DNA of 64,000 nucleotides from the NCBI GenBank assembly GCA_015296085.1, contig DVDT01000031.1, positions 144,341 through 208,340 of the forward strand, read 5' to 3'. This DNA is from Trichormus sp. M33_DOE_039 (lineage in GTDB: Bacteria; Cyanobacteriota; Cyanobacteriia; Cyanobacteriales; Nostocaceae). A model generated the notes under the pieces. That model worked only from the letters and a program-made list of their open reading frames with translations. It was not told where the DNA came from and made no database searches. This document shows, piece by piece, positions 19,401 through 28,194 of the stretch. Every line of letters begins with the position of its first letter. Positions within the stretch are counted from its first letter, which is position 1. A program made the position numbers and the translations under genes.

Positions 19401-22400
19401 CAGATCCCACCTTCAATATTATTGGCTGGAACGATAGCCGCACTGGGTTACTCATTCCTAAAGAGGAAATGCGGGAATGGGTAGAGTCTACAGTATATCG
19501 GATTCTTGAGGGGCAACCAAAACGGGTGTTAGAGATTGGTTGTGGTACGGGGATGCTGTTATTTAGGATTGCGCCCCAGTGTGATTGTTACTACGGTACG
19601 GATATTTCGCCCCAGGCTTTGCGGTATGTACAGCAGCAAATTACCCAAATGGGGGGAAATTGGTCACAAGTTAAATTAGCACAACGTTCCGCCGAAAACT
19701 TTCACGGAGTTGAAACTGGGGGTTTTGATGCGGTTGTGCTTAACTCCGTGGTGCAGTATTTTCCTAGCATTGATTATCTCATGCAGGTCATAGAAAACGC
19801 AGTGCAGGCGATCGCATCGAAAGGTTTCATCTTTATCGGCGATATCCGCAGTTTACCTTTACTGGAAGCCTTTCACGCCTCGGTGCAGTTGGCGCAATCT
19901 CCCCCATCCCTCTCTACAGGAGATTTAAAACAACGCATCCAACGTCATCTAACCCAAGATTCAGAACTGGTAATTGACCCTGCTTTCTTCACTGCACTAC
20001 AGCAACGCTTCCCCCAAATTAGTCATGTGCAGATTCAAGTCAAACGCGGTCAATATCATAATGAACTGACTCAGTTTCGTTATGATGTCACCTTGCATAT
20101 CGGTAATACAGTTACGCCAACAGTTGTCCCACAATGGTTAGATTGGCAGCAAGATCAGCTAACATTACCCTTACTGCAAGAGTTACTCACCAAATCAGCA
20201 TCAGCAATTTTAGGGATTAGAAATATCCCGAATCGGCGGTTACAAACGGAGATGAAATTGCTGGATTTATTAGCAAGTCTTCCCGAAAACGCGACCGTGG
20301 GAGAACTACAGAAGGAACTGGGGACGGCGAACTCGTCTATTGACCCGGAAGAATTTTGGCAATGGGAAACAGAATTATCCTATCAAGTACACATCAATTG
20401 GTCAGAAACAGACAAGGGTAACTATGATGTGGTGTTTGTCAGAGATCATCAGAATATTCTGCCAATTTTTGACCATTCACAGACCATTAAACCTTGGAGT
20501 AATTACGGTAATAACTTACTACAAGGACAATTAACACGTAAACTAGTGCCTCAATTGCGGAGTTTTCTCAAAGATAAACTCCCTGGTTACATGATGCCTA
20601 ACGCATTCATGTTATTGCCTGCATTACCTTTAACGCCTAATGGTAAAGTTGATCGGGTAGCGTTACCTGTACCCAATCTCGAACTGAGTCGGACAGTAAG
20701 TTTTGTCCCTCCCCGCACAGCAGAGGAAGAAATCATTGCTGCAATTATGGCTGAGGTGTTGGGACTAGAAGAAATCGGCGTTTATGATAACTTCTTTGAT
20801 TTGGGGGGACATTCCCTGTTAGCAACTCAGGTAATTTCTCGCCTACAGGAAGCATTCCCAGTAGAGTTACCCCTGCGGTGTTTGTTTGAAGCACCTAGCG
20901 TTGTGGAACTCGATCAATTTATTGCTAATCTGCGTCAAGTTGGGACAGGATTAACTGCAACAGCGATCGCACCCGTACCCAGAACCGGCGAACCCCTACC
21001 CATGTCATGGGCGCAGCAGCGATTGTGGTTTCTCTACCAATTGGAAGGGGCGAATTCTACTTACAATATGCCCAACGCTTTGCAAATTAACGGGGAACTG
21101 CACGTTGAAGCATTAAAACAAACTCTTTCGGCAATTGTCCAGCGTCACGAAATTTTAAGAACCAGTTTTGATTTAATCGATGGTAGTCCAGTCCAGGTCA
21201 TTAACCCTGATGCTAGGTTGAGTTGGGAAGTTATCGACCTGCGGGAATTAACAACCGATCAACAGCAAGCAGCCGTTGAAAAATTTAGCAACGAAGAAGC
21301 ACAAAAGCCCTTTAACCTCAACCAAGCACCTTTAGTTAGAGCTACACTCTTACAATTAGATGCACATTCCCATGTGTTGTTGTTCAACCTGCATCACATT
21401 GTCGCTGATGGTTGGTCAATGGGGGTAATTATTCAAGAATTATCGACAATTTATCCCGCCTTAGCTGCGGGTCAATCTTTCCCCTTAAAAGATTTGACCA
21501 TTCAATATGCTGACTTTGCTGTGTGGCAAAGACAATGGTTAACGGGGGAAGTCTTAGAAACCAAGCTGAATTATTGGCAGCAACAACTAAAAGACGCACC
21601 ACCTGTATTAGAACTACCCACCGATAAACCCCGTCCGGTTGTGCAGACTTTTAGAGGCGATCGCATCACTTTCCAACTCAGAAAAGACTTAAGTGAACAA
21701 CTCAACCTCCTCAGTCAACAAGCTGGTGCTACCTTATTTATGATTTTGCAAGCGGCGTTTGTGACGTTGCTGCATCGCTACACTGGTCAGGATGATATTC
21801 TCGTTGGTACTCCCATCGCTAACCGCAACCGTAAAGAATTAGAACCATTAATTGGCTTCTTTGTCAATACTTTAGTTCTGAGAAATAAAGTCGCAGATAA
21901 TCCCAAATTCTCAGAATTGTTGACTCAGGTGAAACAAGTAGCCCTGGATGCTTATGCTCATCAGGATGTACCCTTTGAGCAAATAGTAGAAGCTTTGCAA
22001 CCAGAACGCAAACTCAGTCATGCGCCTCTGTTCCAAGTGATGTTTATCTTACAGAATGCGCCGATGGGTAATTTAGAATTACCTGGGTTGAGTTTTGTCC
22101 CGTTGGCGAGTGAAAATGTTACCGCCAAGTTTGATTTAACCTTGTCTATTTGGGAGACAAAACAAGGGCTTGCAGGTTGGTGGGAATACAATAGCGACTT
22201 GTTTGAGTCAGAGACAATCAGCCGGATGATTGCACATTTCCAAACCCTACTAGCGGGGATTGTCGCTAATCCAGAAGCACGGGTGGCGCAGTTACCGTTG
22301 CTGACTGTTGAAGAACAGCAAAAGTTATTTGGTGATGTAGAGGAAGTCTACACCATACAGGAATCTATCCCAGAATTATTTACAGCCCAAGTACAACAGA

Positions 22401-24982
22401 CTCCTGATCATGTGGCTGTGGTGTTTGGAGAAACACAACTCACCTACGCTGAGTTAGATACTCGTGCAAATCAGTTGGCGCGCTACTTACAAACATTGGG
22501 AGTCAAGCCAGAAGTCGCCGTGGGTATCTGTATCGAACGTTCCTTAGATTTAGTCGTGGGTTTGTTGGCGATTCTCAAAGCTGGTGGTGCGTATGTCCCC
22601 CTAGATGCTACATATCCCCGCGATCGCTTGGCTTATATGTTACAAGATTCCCAAGCGGCGGTATTACTGACAACATCTGAATTAGTAGAAATATTGCCAG
22701 CACACAAGGCGCAGGTAGTTTGTTTAGATTCTCTCTCCTACCAACATTTACCCTCAGATTCTCCTGAAAATGGACTACAACCGGATAACTTGGCATATGT
22801 AATTTATACATCTGGCTCTACTGGTATGCCGAAGGGTGTAGCCATGCCCCATCGTGCTTTAGTTAACCTCATTCAGTGGCAAATTACTCACACGTCCATC
22901 GCCGCCAACGCCAAAACTCTACAATTTGCGCCGGTTAGTTTTGATGTGTCCTTCCAAGAAATCTTTTCAACTTGGTGTGCTGGCGGAACATTGGTTTTAT
23001 TACCAGAAGACACACGTAAAGATACCACTGCATTATTCAATTTACTCACTCAGCAAGGTGTAGAAAGATTATTCTTACCCTTCGTAGCTTTGCAACAGTT
23101 AGCGGAAGTCTCCGCTAATGTGGAATCTTTGCCACCTTTACGAGAAATTATCACGGCTGGAGAACAGTTACAAGTCACACCCGCTTTGAAAAATTTCCTG
23201 CAACGGTTGGGAAATTGTACGCTACATAACCAGTATGGCCCTACGGAAACTCATGTGGTGACGGCATTTACCTTGGAGGGTGATGTAAACGAGTGGCCGA
23301 TTTTACCACCAATTGGTCAGGCGATCGCTAATACTCAAACCTACATCCTAGATAAATATCTGCAACCAGTCCCAATGGGAGTTAGGGGTGAGTTATATAT
23401 CGGTGGTGCTAACCTAGCTAGAGGTTATCTCAATCGCCCTGATTTAACGGCTGAGAAATTCACTACTCATAATGGAGCTAGATTATACAAAACCGGTGAT
23501 TTAGCCCGATATTTACCCGATGGCAATATTGAATATCTGGGACGGATTGACAATCAAGTCAAAGTGCGAGGCTTCAGAATTGAATTAGGTGAAATCGAAG
23601 CGACGTTAAATAATCATCCCCAAGTGAAACAGGCGATCGCCATTGTGCAAGGGGAAACTTCTACTGACAAACGCTTAGTAGCATATGTAGCTTTCAACTC
23701 TGAACAACAAGCCACACCTTCAGAATTGCGTCAATTCCTCCAGCAGCAGTTACCTGAGTACATGATTCCATCAGTGTTTGTGGCGTTGGATGCTTTACCT
23801 TTGACTCCTAGTGGTAAAGTTGATAGGCGATCGCTACCTTCACCCTCTGGAATCAATCAATCACAGTTAGCTATAGCCCCTCGTGATTCTCTAGAATTAC
23901 AGCTGACACAAATTTGGTCTGAGGTTTTAGGCGTTGACTGGGTAGGAATTCACGATAATTTCTTTGAAATTGGTGGACATTCGTTGTTAGCTGTGCGGTT
24001 GATGGCACAAATTCAACAAAAACTACGTAAACAATTACCCCTCGCTTCCCTCTTCCAAAACCCCACTGTGGAAGCATTAGCCAATCTACTACGTCAGTCA
24101 ACAGATGCTTCCCTGTGGTCAAGTTTAGTTCCAATTCAAACCAACGGTATTAATCCGCCTTTCTTCTGCATCCCCGGTGCAGGCGGAAATGTGCTGTATT
24201 TCTATGATTTAGCCCGTTATCTAGGTGCAGAACAACCATTCTACGGTTTGCAAGCCCAAGGTTTAGACGGGGAATCAGAACCACTACAACGCATTGAAGA
24301 GATTGCATCTGAGTACATCAAGGCTATTCAAACCGTCCAACCCCAAGGGCCTTATTTGTTGGGGGGTCATTCCTTTGGCGGTTTAGTCGCGTTTGAGATG
24401 GCGCAACAGTTACAGCAGCAAGGACATGAAATTGGGCTATTAGCTATTCTTGATACTGTCGCGCCAGTTCAATCACAGCCATCAGTGGCGATGGAATTAG
24501 ATGATGCAATGTGGTTGATGCAAGTCGCCAAAGTTATGGAACGGTTATTTAGTACAACTCTGCAAATTGATTACGAAACTTTACAACCATTGAATGCAGA
24601 AGCACAGTTAGATTACTTATTAGAGCAGTTGAAAATTACTCAGATTCTACCGACGGATGCTAGTAAAACTCAACTGCGGGGCTTTGTGCAGGTTTACAAA
24701 ACCCATACCCAAGCCTTTAGTAACTACTTCCCGTCATTGGTAAATAACCTGCCTATGACTTTATTCCGTGCTAGTGAAGTGAGTCAAGAAGAACAAGCGA
24801 TCGCAGAATATGTCAATCGTCTGCAAGATGAAACCCTGGGTTGGCATAAATTTTCTGATGAACAAGTTGATATCCACGTTGTCCCCGGTACACATCTAAC
24901 CATGATGCAACCACCTCATGTTCAGGTGCTAGCCGAACATTTACAAGCTTGCATTCGCGGTGCTATTTTCGATTGCAAGTAA
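16415..24982 (+). CDS. Terminal two-module NRPS: C-A-NMT-PCP-C-A-PCP-TE
   Basis: 2855 residues. C1 about 47-480 (HHIVVDGW at 183). A1 about 500-970 plus tail (YTSGSTGKPKG at 658) with an N-methyltransferase inserted after core A8 (VLEIGCGTG at 1038). PCP1 Ser about 1467 (GGHSL). C2 about 1525-1955 (HHIVADGW at 1660). A2 about 1980-2450. PCP2 Ser about 2523. TE with GGHSFGG nucleophile about 2653 and PGTHLTMM for the histidine. By alignment to GrsA, I read the A1 pocket as D-A-T-K-V-G-E-V-G, like Asn/Asp codes, and A2 as D-V-Q-F-I-A-Q-V-V, close to the proline code. The C1 start means it receives a chain from an upstream synthetase not in the window. Inferred: adds N-Me-Asn(?) then Pro and releases or cyclises the lipopeptide. 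Confidence 0.95.
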   Translation: MSDLLKRLDYLSPEQRELVLKKLQMQKINSATDSYKSQTIPITPVSRDQAIPLSFAQQRLWFLDQLVGPSATYNTPTALKITGKLNIPALEQAIIEIVRRHEVLRTSFQKIHETPVQVIHPSVTITLPVVDLQDLSDQEQAFRVQQLVQQEAHTPFDLQQPPLIRGQILCLGETSHVLLLTVHHIVVDGWSMGVFIQELSSLYPAFVIGQPSPLTELSIQYADFAVWQRQWLSGEVLNTKLNYWRQKLAGAPPLLELPTDRPRPPVETFRGGSYTFTLSSQLTQQLVNLSQKSGVTLFMTLQAAFVTLLHRYTSQDDILVGTPIANRNRQEMEPLIGFFVNSLVLRTKLNGNPKFSELLKQVQQVALEAYENQDVPFEQVVEALQPERNLDHNPLFQVMLVLQNAPKGTPKLLDLELTSIEIDFATAKRDLTLTCVETEEGLGGVWEYNSDLFDESTIIRMAEHLQTLLTAVVVNPHQQIADLPILTEREKQQLLVEWNDTQKEYPSELCLHQLFEAQVQRTPNAIAVVFADQYFTYSQLNARANQVAHYLQSLGVGTEVLVGICAERSLDMVVGLLGILKAGGAYVPLDPAYPRDRLEYLLADSQVPVLLTQSHLLEILPEHEQAICLDTDWQAISQHSQANPVSQVKSTNLAYVIYTSGSTGKPKGTMILHQGVVNYLSWCTEAYAVAEGYGAPVQSSFAFDATITSLFSPLIVGGQVVLLPEKQEIEALCSVLRSKHHFSLVKLTPAHLELLNQIIPPAEAAGQTNAFVIGGEALLGKTLQFWRQNAPATRLINEYGPTETVVGCCIYEVPDDTSLTDGVLIGRPIANTQLYILDEYLQPVPIGVRGELYIGGAGVGRGYLNRPELTQEKFIPNPFDNSQWHRLYKTGDLARYRPDGNIEYLGRMDNQVKVRGFRIELGEIEAALTQHPEVRETVVITREDIPGDKRLVAYVVPNSQDSDRTDSTLVNEFESEQLSQWQQVFNDSYSQSATDADPTFNIIGWNDSRTGLLIPKEEMREWVESTVYRILEGQPKRVLEIGCGTGMLLFRIAPQCDCYYGTDISPQALRYVQQQITQMGGNWSQVKLAQRSAENFHGVETGGFDAVVLNSVVQYFPSIDYLMQVIENAVQAIASKGFIFIGDIRSLPLLEAFHASVQLAQSPPSLSTGDLKQRIQRHLTQDSELVIDPAFFTALQQRFPQISHVQIQVKRGQYHNELTQFRYDVTLHIGNTVTPTVVPQWLDWQQDQLTLPLLQELLTKSASAILGIRNIPNRRLQTEMKLLDLLASLPENATVGELQKELGTANSSIDPEEFWQWETELSYQVHINWSETDKGNYDVVFVRDHQNILPIFDHSQTIKPWSNYGNNLLQGQLTRKLVPQLRSFLKDKLPGYMMPNAFMLLPALPLTPNGKVDRVALPVPNLELSRTVSFVPPRTAEEEIIAAIMAEVLGLEEIGVYDNFFDLGGHSLLATQVISRLQEAFPVELPLRCLFEAPSVVELDQFIANLRQVGTGLTATAIAPVPRTGEPLPMSWAQQRLWFLYQLEGANSTYNMPNALQINGELHVEALKQTLSAIVQRHEILRTSFDLIDGSPVQVINPDARLSWEVIDLRELTTDQQQAAVEKFSNEEAQKPFNLNQAPLVRATLLQLDAHSHVLLFNLHHIVADGWSMGVIIQELSTIYPALAAGQSFPLKDLTIQYADFAVWQRQWLTGEVLETKLNYWQQQLKDAPPVLELPTDKPRPVVQTFRGDRITFQLRKDLSEQLNLLSQQAGATLFMILQAAFVTLLHRYTGQDDILVGTPIANRNRKELEPLIGFFVNTLVLRNKVADNPKFSELLTQVKQVALDAYAHQDVPFEQIVEALQPERKLSHAPLFQVMFILQNAPMGNLELPGLSFVPLASENVTAKFDLTLSIWETKQGLAGWWEYNSDLFESETISRMIAHFQTLLAGIVANPEARVAQLPLLTVEEQQKLFGDVEEVYTIQESIPELFTAQVQQTPDHVAVVFGETQLTYAELDTRANQLARYLQTLGVKPEVAVGICIERSLDLVVGLLAILKAGGAYVPLDATYPRDRLAYMLQDSQAAVLLTTSELVEILPAHKAQVVCLDSLSYQHLPSDSPENGLQPDNLAYVIYTSGSTGMPKGVAMPHRALVNLIQWQITHTSIAANAKTLQFAPVSFDVSFQEIFSTWCAGGTLVLLPEDTRKDTTALFNLLTQQGVERLFLPFVALQQLAEVSANVESLPPLREIITAGEQLQVTPALKNFLQRLGNCTLHNQYGPTETHVVTAFTLEGDVNEWPILPPIGQAIANTQTYILDKYLQPVPMGVRGELYIGGANLARGYLNRPDLTAEKFTTHNGARLYKTGDLARYLPDGNIEYLGRIDNQVKVRGFRIELGEIEATLNNHPQVKQAIAIVQGETSTDKRLVAYVAFNSEQQATPSELRQFLQQQLPEYMIPSVFVALDALPLTPSGKVDRRSLPSPSGINQSQLAIAPRDSLELQLTQIWSEVLGVDWVGIHDNFFEIGGHSLLAVRLMAQIQQKLRKQLPLASLFQNPTVEALANLLRQSTDASLWSSLVPIQTNGINPPFFCIPGAGGNVLYFYDLARYLGAEQPFYGLQAQGLDGESEPLQRIEEIASEYIKAIQTVQPQGPYLLGGHSFGGLVAFEMAQQLQQQGHEIGLLAILDTVAPVQSQPSVAMELDDAMWLMQVAKVMERLFSTTLQIDYETLQPLNAEAQLDYLLEQLKITQILPTDASKTQLRGFVQVYKTHTQAFSNYFPSLVNNLPMTLFRASEVSQEEQAIAEYVNRLQDETLGWHKFSDEQVDIHVVPGTHLTMMQPPHVQVLAEHLQACIRGAIFDCK

Positions 24983-25008
24983 TTTCAACTTCACTCAAGG
25001 ATTATCAT

Positions 25009-25041
25009 GAGTAAGTTGGTATAAATCACCCCAACTTACTC
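25009..25041 (+). terminator. Hairpin after the NRPS gene
   Basis: Perfect 11-bp inverted repeat GAGTAAGTTGG / CCAACTTACTC with an 11-nt loop, 26 nt after the NRPS stop. It lacks a clear T-run, so it may act as a processing or stabilising stem rather than a classic intrinsic terminator. Confidence 0.6.
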
Positions 25042-25060
25042 AATCCTCAATTGATAATTC

Positions 25061-25522
25061 ATGGCCAAAGAAATTGAACGAAAATTTTTAGTCACAGACG
25101 ATACTTGGCGACAACTTGCTGAAGGTAGTTTATATCGTCAAGGATATATTGCCAGTCAAGGTGCAACTGTCCGTGTTCGCATTGCCGGAAATCAAGGCTA
25201 TCTCACAATTAAAGGCCCTACTGTCAATTATTCTCGCTCTGAATTTGAGTATCCCATTCCTTTAGCAGATGCTCAAGAAATGTTGGATACATTATGTGTT
25301 CGTCCTTTAATTGAAAAAACTAGATACAAAATTAATCTCAATGGTTTAGTTTGGGAAGTAGACGAATTTGCTGGAGCAAATCAAGGATTGATATTAGCAG
25401 AAGTTGAACTGACAGATGAATCACAGCAAATAGAATTGCCAAATTGGATTGGTGAAGAAGTTTCTGGCGATCCCAAATATTACAACAGCTATTTAGTCAA
25501 ACATCCCTTTTCTGAATGGTAA
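25061..25522 (+). CDS. CYTH-domain protein (triphosphate tunnel metalloenzyme family)
   Basis: 153 residues. The signature ExExK is at the N-terminus (E4-I-E6-R-K8 in MAKEIERKFLV), followed by alternating charged beta strands (RVRIAGNQGYLTIKG, SEFEYPIP, KTRYKI, WEVDEFAGANQGLILAEVEL), as expected for the eight-stranded tunnel. Known: small bacterial CYTH proteins of this type hydrolyse inorganic triphosphate or other triphosphates in a metal-dependent way. Which substrate applies here cannot be read. It sits 78 bp after the NRPS gene but is separated by a hairpin. It converges on the hydroxylase gene. Confidence 0.9.
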   Translation: MAKEIERKFLVTDDTWRQLAEGSLYRQGYIASQGATVRVRIAGNQGYLTIKGPTVNYSRSEFEYPIPLADAQEMLDTLCVRPLIEKTRYKINLNGLVWEVDEFAGANQGLILAEVELTDESQQIELPNWIGEEVSGDPKYYNSYLVKHPFSEW

Positions 25523-25551
25523 TTAAAAAGCACGAGATCAAAATTTTAGAT

Positions 25552-25616
25552 TCAGGAAATAGGAAATAGGAAATAGGAAAAACTGTTTCCTGTTCCCTAT
25601 TCCCTGTTACCTTTTT
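25552..25616. repeat. AATAGGA heptamer tract with inverted arm between convergent genes
   Basis: Three to four copies of a 7-bp unit (AGGAAAT) are followed by TTTCCTGTTCCCTATTCCCTG, so the tract can fold back on itself. It ends in CTTTTTT. It probably serves as a shared terminator for the two convergent genes. Confidence 0.6.
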
Positions 25617-25618
25617 TG

Positions 25619-26119
25619 TTAAATACGTGAATAACGCAGACGTACTCTCAGCAGTCTCAGCCAACGTAACCAAATTTGGGCAGGTTGTTCAAAAAAGGTA
25701 AAGATATCGCCAAAACCTAGATTTGTTTTTTGGTGATGTAACCAATGTCTTTCAGGAGTGGTGATAAATAAAATTTGGCACAAAAGATAAATGGGCTTAG
25801 GAGTTTGCCAACCTAAGACACTAATATGTCTCCACCAAACATGAAATTGACCCAACAATAAACCGACAATCACGCCTATGGGAGAAAAAGACCACAAAAC
25901 TACAGCTACCAATAAATATGGTAAAGCTCCCAAAATGCCATCTAAAAGCACTTGAATATTCAATGTCAAAATTGCGTAATGACGAAAATCCTTCTTCCAT
26001 GAATGGTGGGTTTTCAAGTGGAGGCTACCAAAAACGTGTTCAGGTACATGATAGACAAACGTAGATAACAAATCACCAAAAAACAATAACAACCAGGCAA
26101 TAGCGACAGCCTCAAGCAT
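25619..26119 (-). CDS. Small fatty acid hydroxylase/sterol desaturase superfamily membrane protein
   Basis: 166 residues, mostly hydrophobic with three to four membrane segments. Histidine clusters typical of the di-iron membrane hydroxylases are visible: HVPEHVFGSLHLKTHH near residues 24-40, FHVWWRH near 92-98, and HWLHH near 125-129. Known: members hydroxylate or desaturate lipids and carotenoids. This version is short for the family, near the minimum. The ATG at 26119 opens with a hydrophobic helix (VAIAWLLLFFGDLL). No operon partner. The substrate is unknown. Confidence 0.75.
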   Translation of the reverse strand: MLEAVAIAWLLLFFGDLLSTFVYHVPEHVFGSLHLKTHHSWKKDFRHYAILTLNIQVLLDGILGALPYLLVAVVLWSFSPIGVIVGLLLGQFHVWWRHISVLGWQTPKPIYLLCQILFITTPERHWLHHQKTNLGFGDIFTFFEQPAQIWLRWLRLLRVRLRYSRI

Positions 26120-26748
26120 TTGTACTCCTCAATTTCAGTAAGAAAACACCACAAAAACAATTAGCATTGCATATGTGCGTGATGATTTTAAAAGTCTTGT
26201 AGGATGGAGATTTTGCCCGTCTATGACATTGCTAAGACACGCACCATCATCATCTTTTATTCAGCAAAATCAAAAAATTCTATGTCTTGCTAAATATCAA
26301 CACTTGGTTTCACGAATTTATTCACGTTTCAACTTTTTGAGTTCAACGTAGAAGTAACTAAGAAAGTTGTAATTTCATGAATCTACACTCCTCTCCATGT
26401 GGGGCATAGCATCTTTTATGAACCTCTAATTTTGCTATTAGCTTTGCTGTGATGAACTCGATATACCTAATAATCGATAGATTTACAGTAATATATCATA
26501 GTTACTCCCCAATCTTCCGATGAAGCGATACACCATAAGCAAAGAATGAGTTAAAAATAGTACAAATTTAGGTTAAGATTTTTTGTGATCTTCTTGATAA
26601 GATATTGCGTATCTAGCTTGTAAATCTTTTCGGGTTGACTGTTGACTGTTAACAATCAACGCATCTCATGAATGATCGTATAATTTAAAAGCTTAAATTT
26701 GGTTAATTAACTGGATTTACAACCATAACATTTAACATATTCAGACTT
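26120..26748. other. Divergent intergenic region
   Basis: About 630 bp, AT-rich, between the hydroxylase and HAD genes. It contains two copies of TTGACTG at about 26636-26652, a heptamer of the STRR type, followed by an inverted TTAACAATCAAC. No gene seen on either strand. Promoters for both neighbours must lie here. Confidence 0.5.
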
Positions 26749-27453
26749 ATGATTGACTTTAATCAGTACAAAGCTATAACTTTTGATTGCTATGGCACAC
26801 TCATTGATTGGGAAACGGGAATATTAACCGCAATTAAACCACTTTTAATTAATCACAATATCAATTTAGATGACAATGAAATTCTGGAATACTTTGCCGA
26901 ATTTGAATCAGAGTTAGAGCAGGGAGAATATATTCAATATCGAGAAGTTTTAAATAGAGTAGTGCAGAAATTTGGTGAAAAGTTTGCTTTTACGCCAACA
27001 GACATAGAAATAAACTCTCTCGCCGACTCCATTCAGTATTGGCAACCTTTCGCAGATACAGTTGCAGCCTTAAAGTTACTCCAGCAAAGGTCGCAGTTAG
27101 TCATTATTTCTAATGTAGATGATGATTTATTTGCTTTTTCAGCTAAGAAATTAGAGGTTGAATTTAATCAAATTATCACAGCACAACAGGTAAAAAGCTA
27201 TAAACCATCATTAAATAACTTCAGACAAGCAATTGCAAGCATCAACTTACCAACAGAGCAAATATTACATGTTGCGGCTAGTGTGTATCATGATATTATT
27301 CCAGCCAAATCACTAGGATTATCAACAGTTTGGGTAAATCGCAGATATGGTCAACAAGGTTCTGGTGCTACTATTCCATCTAGAGGCGAGCCTGATTTAG
27401 AAGTCCCAGATTTAAAGACTTTGGCTAGTGGTTTGTCAAACTCATTTTCATGA
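26749..27453 (+). CDS. HAD-superfamily hydrolase, haloacid dehalogenase type II-like
   Basis: 234 residues with the HAD motifs in order: motif I FDCYGTLIDWE (nucleophile Asp 11 region), motif II ISNVDDD, motif III Lys in SYKPS, and a motif IV-like Asp in AASVYHDIIPAKSLG. The cap is helical and of the haloacid-dehalogenase kind. Known: this subgroup includes dehalogenases and many small-molecule phosphatases. The substrate is not inferable. It is followed by a perfect hairpin terminator shared with the convergent small gene. Confidence 0.88.
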   Translation: MIDFNQYKAITFDCYGTLIDWETGILTAIKPLLINHNINLDDNEILEYFAEFESELEQGEYIQYREVLNRVVQKFGEKFAFTPTDIEINSLADSIQYWQPFADTVAALKLLQQRSQLVIISNVDDDLFAFSAKKLEVEFNQIITAQQVKSYKPSLNNFRQAIASINLPTEQILHVAASVYHDIIPAKSLGLSTVWVNRRYGQQGSGATIPSRGEPDLEVPDLKTLASGLSNSFS

Positions 27454-27498
27454 TTAAAAAGACGCTATAGTTCGCTCTTTCTACAATAATCTATTTAT

Positions 27499-27548
27499 AA
27501 AAAACACAGATAAACACAGATTGTATATCTGTGTTTATCTGTGTTTTT
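27499..27548. terminator. Long perfect hairpin between convergent genes
   Basis: Inverted repeat AAAACACAGATAAACACAGAT / ATCTGTGTTTATCTGTGTTTT (21 bp arms, about 5-nt loop), flanked by A-run and T-run so it can terminate in both directions. Each arm is itself a near duplication of ACACAGATAA. Confidence 0.88.
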
Positions 27549-27586
27549 GTTGGATAAACATACAGGATGACGGGTTGTAATACTAT

Positions 27587-27739
27587 TTACCAAATTTCAG
27601 CAGAACCCTTTTTATAAGGCTCACCAGTGAAAGGTTGTACGCCAATATTAGGATAAGCATCATCATTAGGGCCAAAGATTCGCATTGCGGCTTCAGAAAT
27701 ATACTGAGTGATGCTAGCAATGATTCTGGAGATAGCCAT
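27587..27739 (-). CDS. Conserved-looking 50-residue protein of unknown function
   Basis: A short frame with strong translation signals: AAGGAG lies about 9 nt before the ATG at 27739, and the frame ends with TAA at 27587. The protein has an amphipathic N-terminal helix (MAISRIIASITQYISEAAMR) followed by a soluble, Pro/Gly-rich tail (IFGPNDDAYPNIGVQPF, then GEPYKKGSAEIW). The composition is protein-like and the start is better than for any overlapping frame. I do not recognise the family with certainty. It ends toward the shared terminator. The overlapping plus-strand frame from 27708 is rejected in its favour. Confidence 0.6.
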   Translation of the reverse strand: MAISRIIASITQYISEAAMRIFGPNDDAYPNIGVQPFTGEPYKKGSAEIW

Positions 27740-28130
27740 AATATTCGACTCCTTTTTGAGTCATATTTATCTTGGTTTATCTACTCTAATTCTGATTGTT
27801 TTAGCTAGCTTGCTTTCTCAATATATTGACAATATATGCAATAGTTTTTTAGCTAGCTTTGCAATACTTAACTTGATTCAAAATTTATTACTTTCTATGT
27901 CTATTCTAACAGAAAATTTCCAGCCAATAGCAATGGTGTAAAGAAGGTTAGCCCCCAATTTATCTGAAAAATTGAGGATCTTTGCTGTCAGTTTTATTTA
28001 TATTTATTCACATCAATAGCAATTTTTGATAAAAACAACCATTAAGAAAAGTTAATTAATAGTTTAAGATAGTATTGCAAGCTGTGTAAATACCGCATTT
28101 TCGTTCTTGAAAACTTCACAATTTTTGTGC
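27740..28130. other. Intergenic, upstream of the NAD operon
   Basis: AT-rich, about 390 bp. Divergent region between the 50-residue gene and pncB. A hydrophobic plus-strand frame (27708-27941) begins inside the small gene and lacks a Shine-Dalgarno. A weak hairpin with ATTTATCT/AATT arms surrounds 27955-27975. Confidence 0.45.
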
Positions 28131-28161
28131 TTGACATTATTTATGGTAAATCCTACCATAA
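28131..28161 (+). promoter_or_regulatory. pncB promoter with palindromic operator, probably for NrtR
   Basis: -35 TTGACA at 28131-28136, 17-nt spacer, -10 TACCAT at 28154-28159. The spacer and -10 contain a perfect palindrome TTATGGTA-N5-TACCATAA (28141-28161). A repressor bound there would block RNA polymerase. NrtR, encoded in the same operon, is the natural candidate (inference). Confidence 0.75.
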
Positions 28162-28194
28162 TACAAAGAAACATTCTTGTAAGGACACTCTGGT

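Noticed and set aside
26483..26506. Possible NtcA-type GTA...TAC upstream of the HAD gene
   Set aside because: Spacing between GTA and TAC is about 12 nt, not 8.
27708..27941. Hydrophobic 77-codon plus-strand frame
   Set aside because: Starts inside the better-supported 50-residue minus-strand gene, has no Shine-Dalgarno, and AT-rich DNA readily gives Leu/Ile-rich frames.
28131..28161. NtcA site (GTA-N8-TAC) in the pncB promoter
   Set aside because: The palindrome there has the wrong spacing for NtcA and fits a regulator such as NrtR better.
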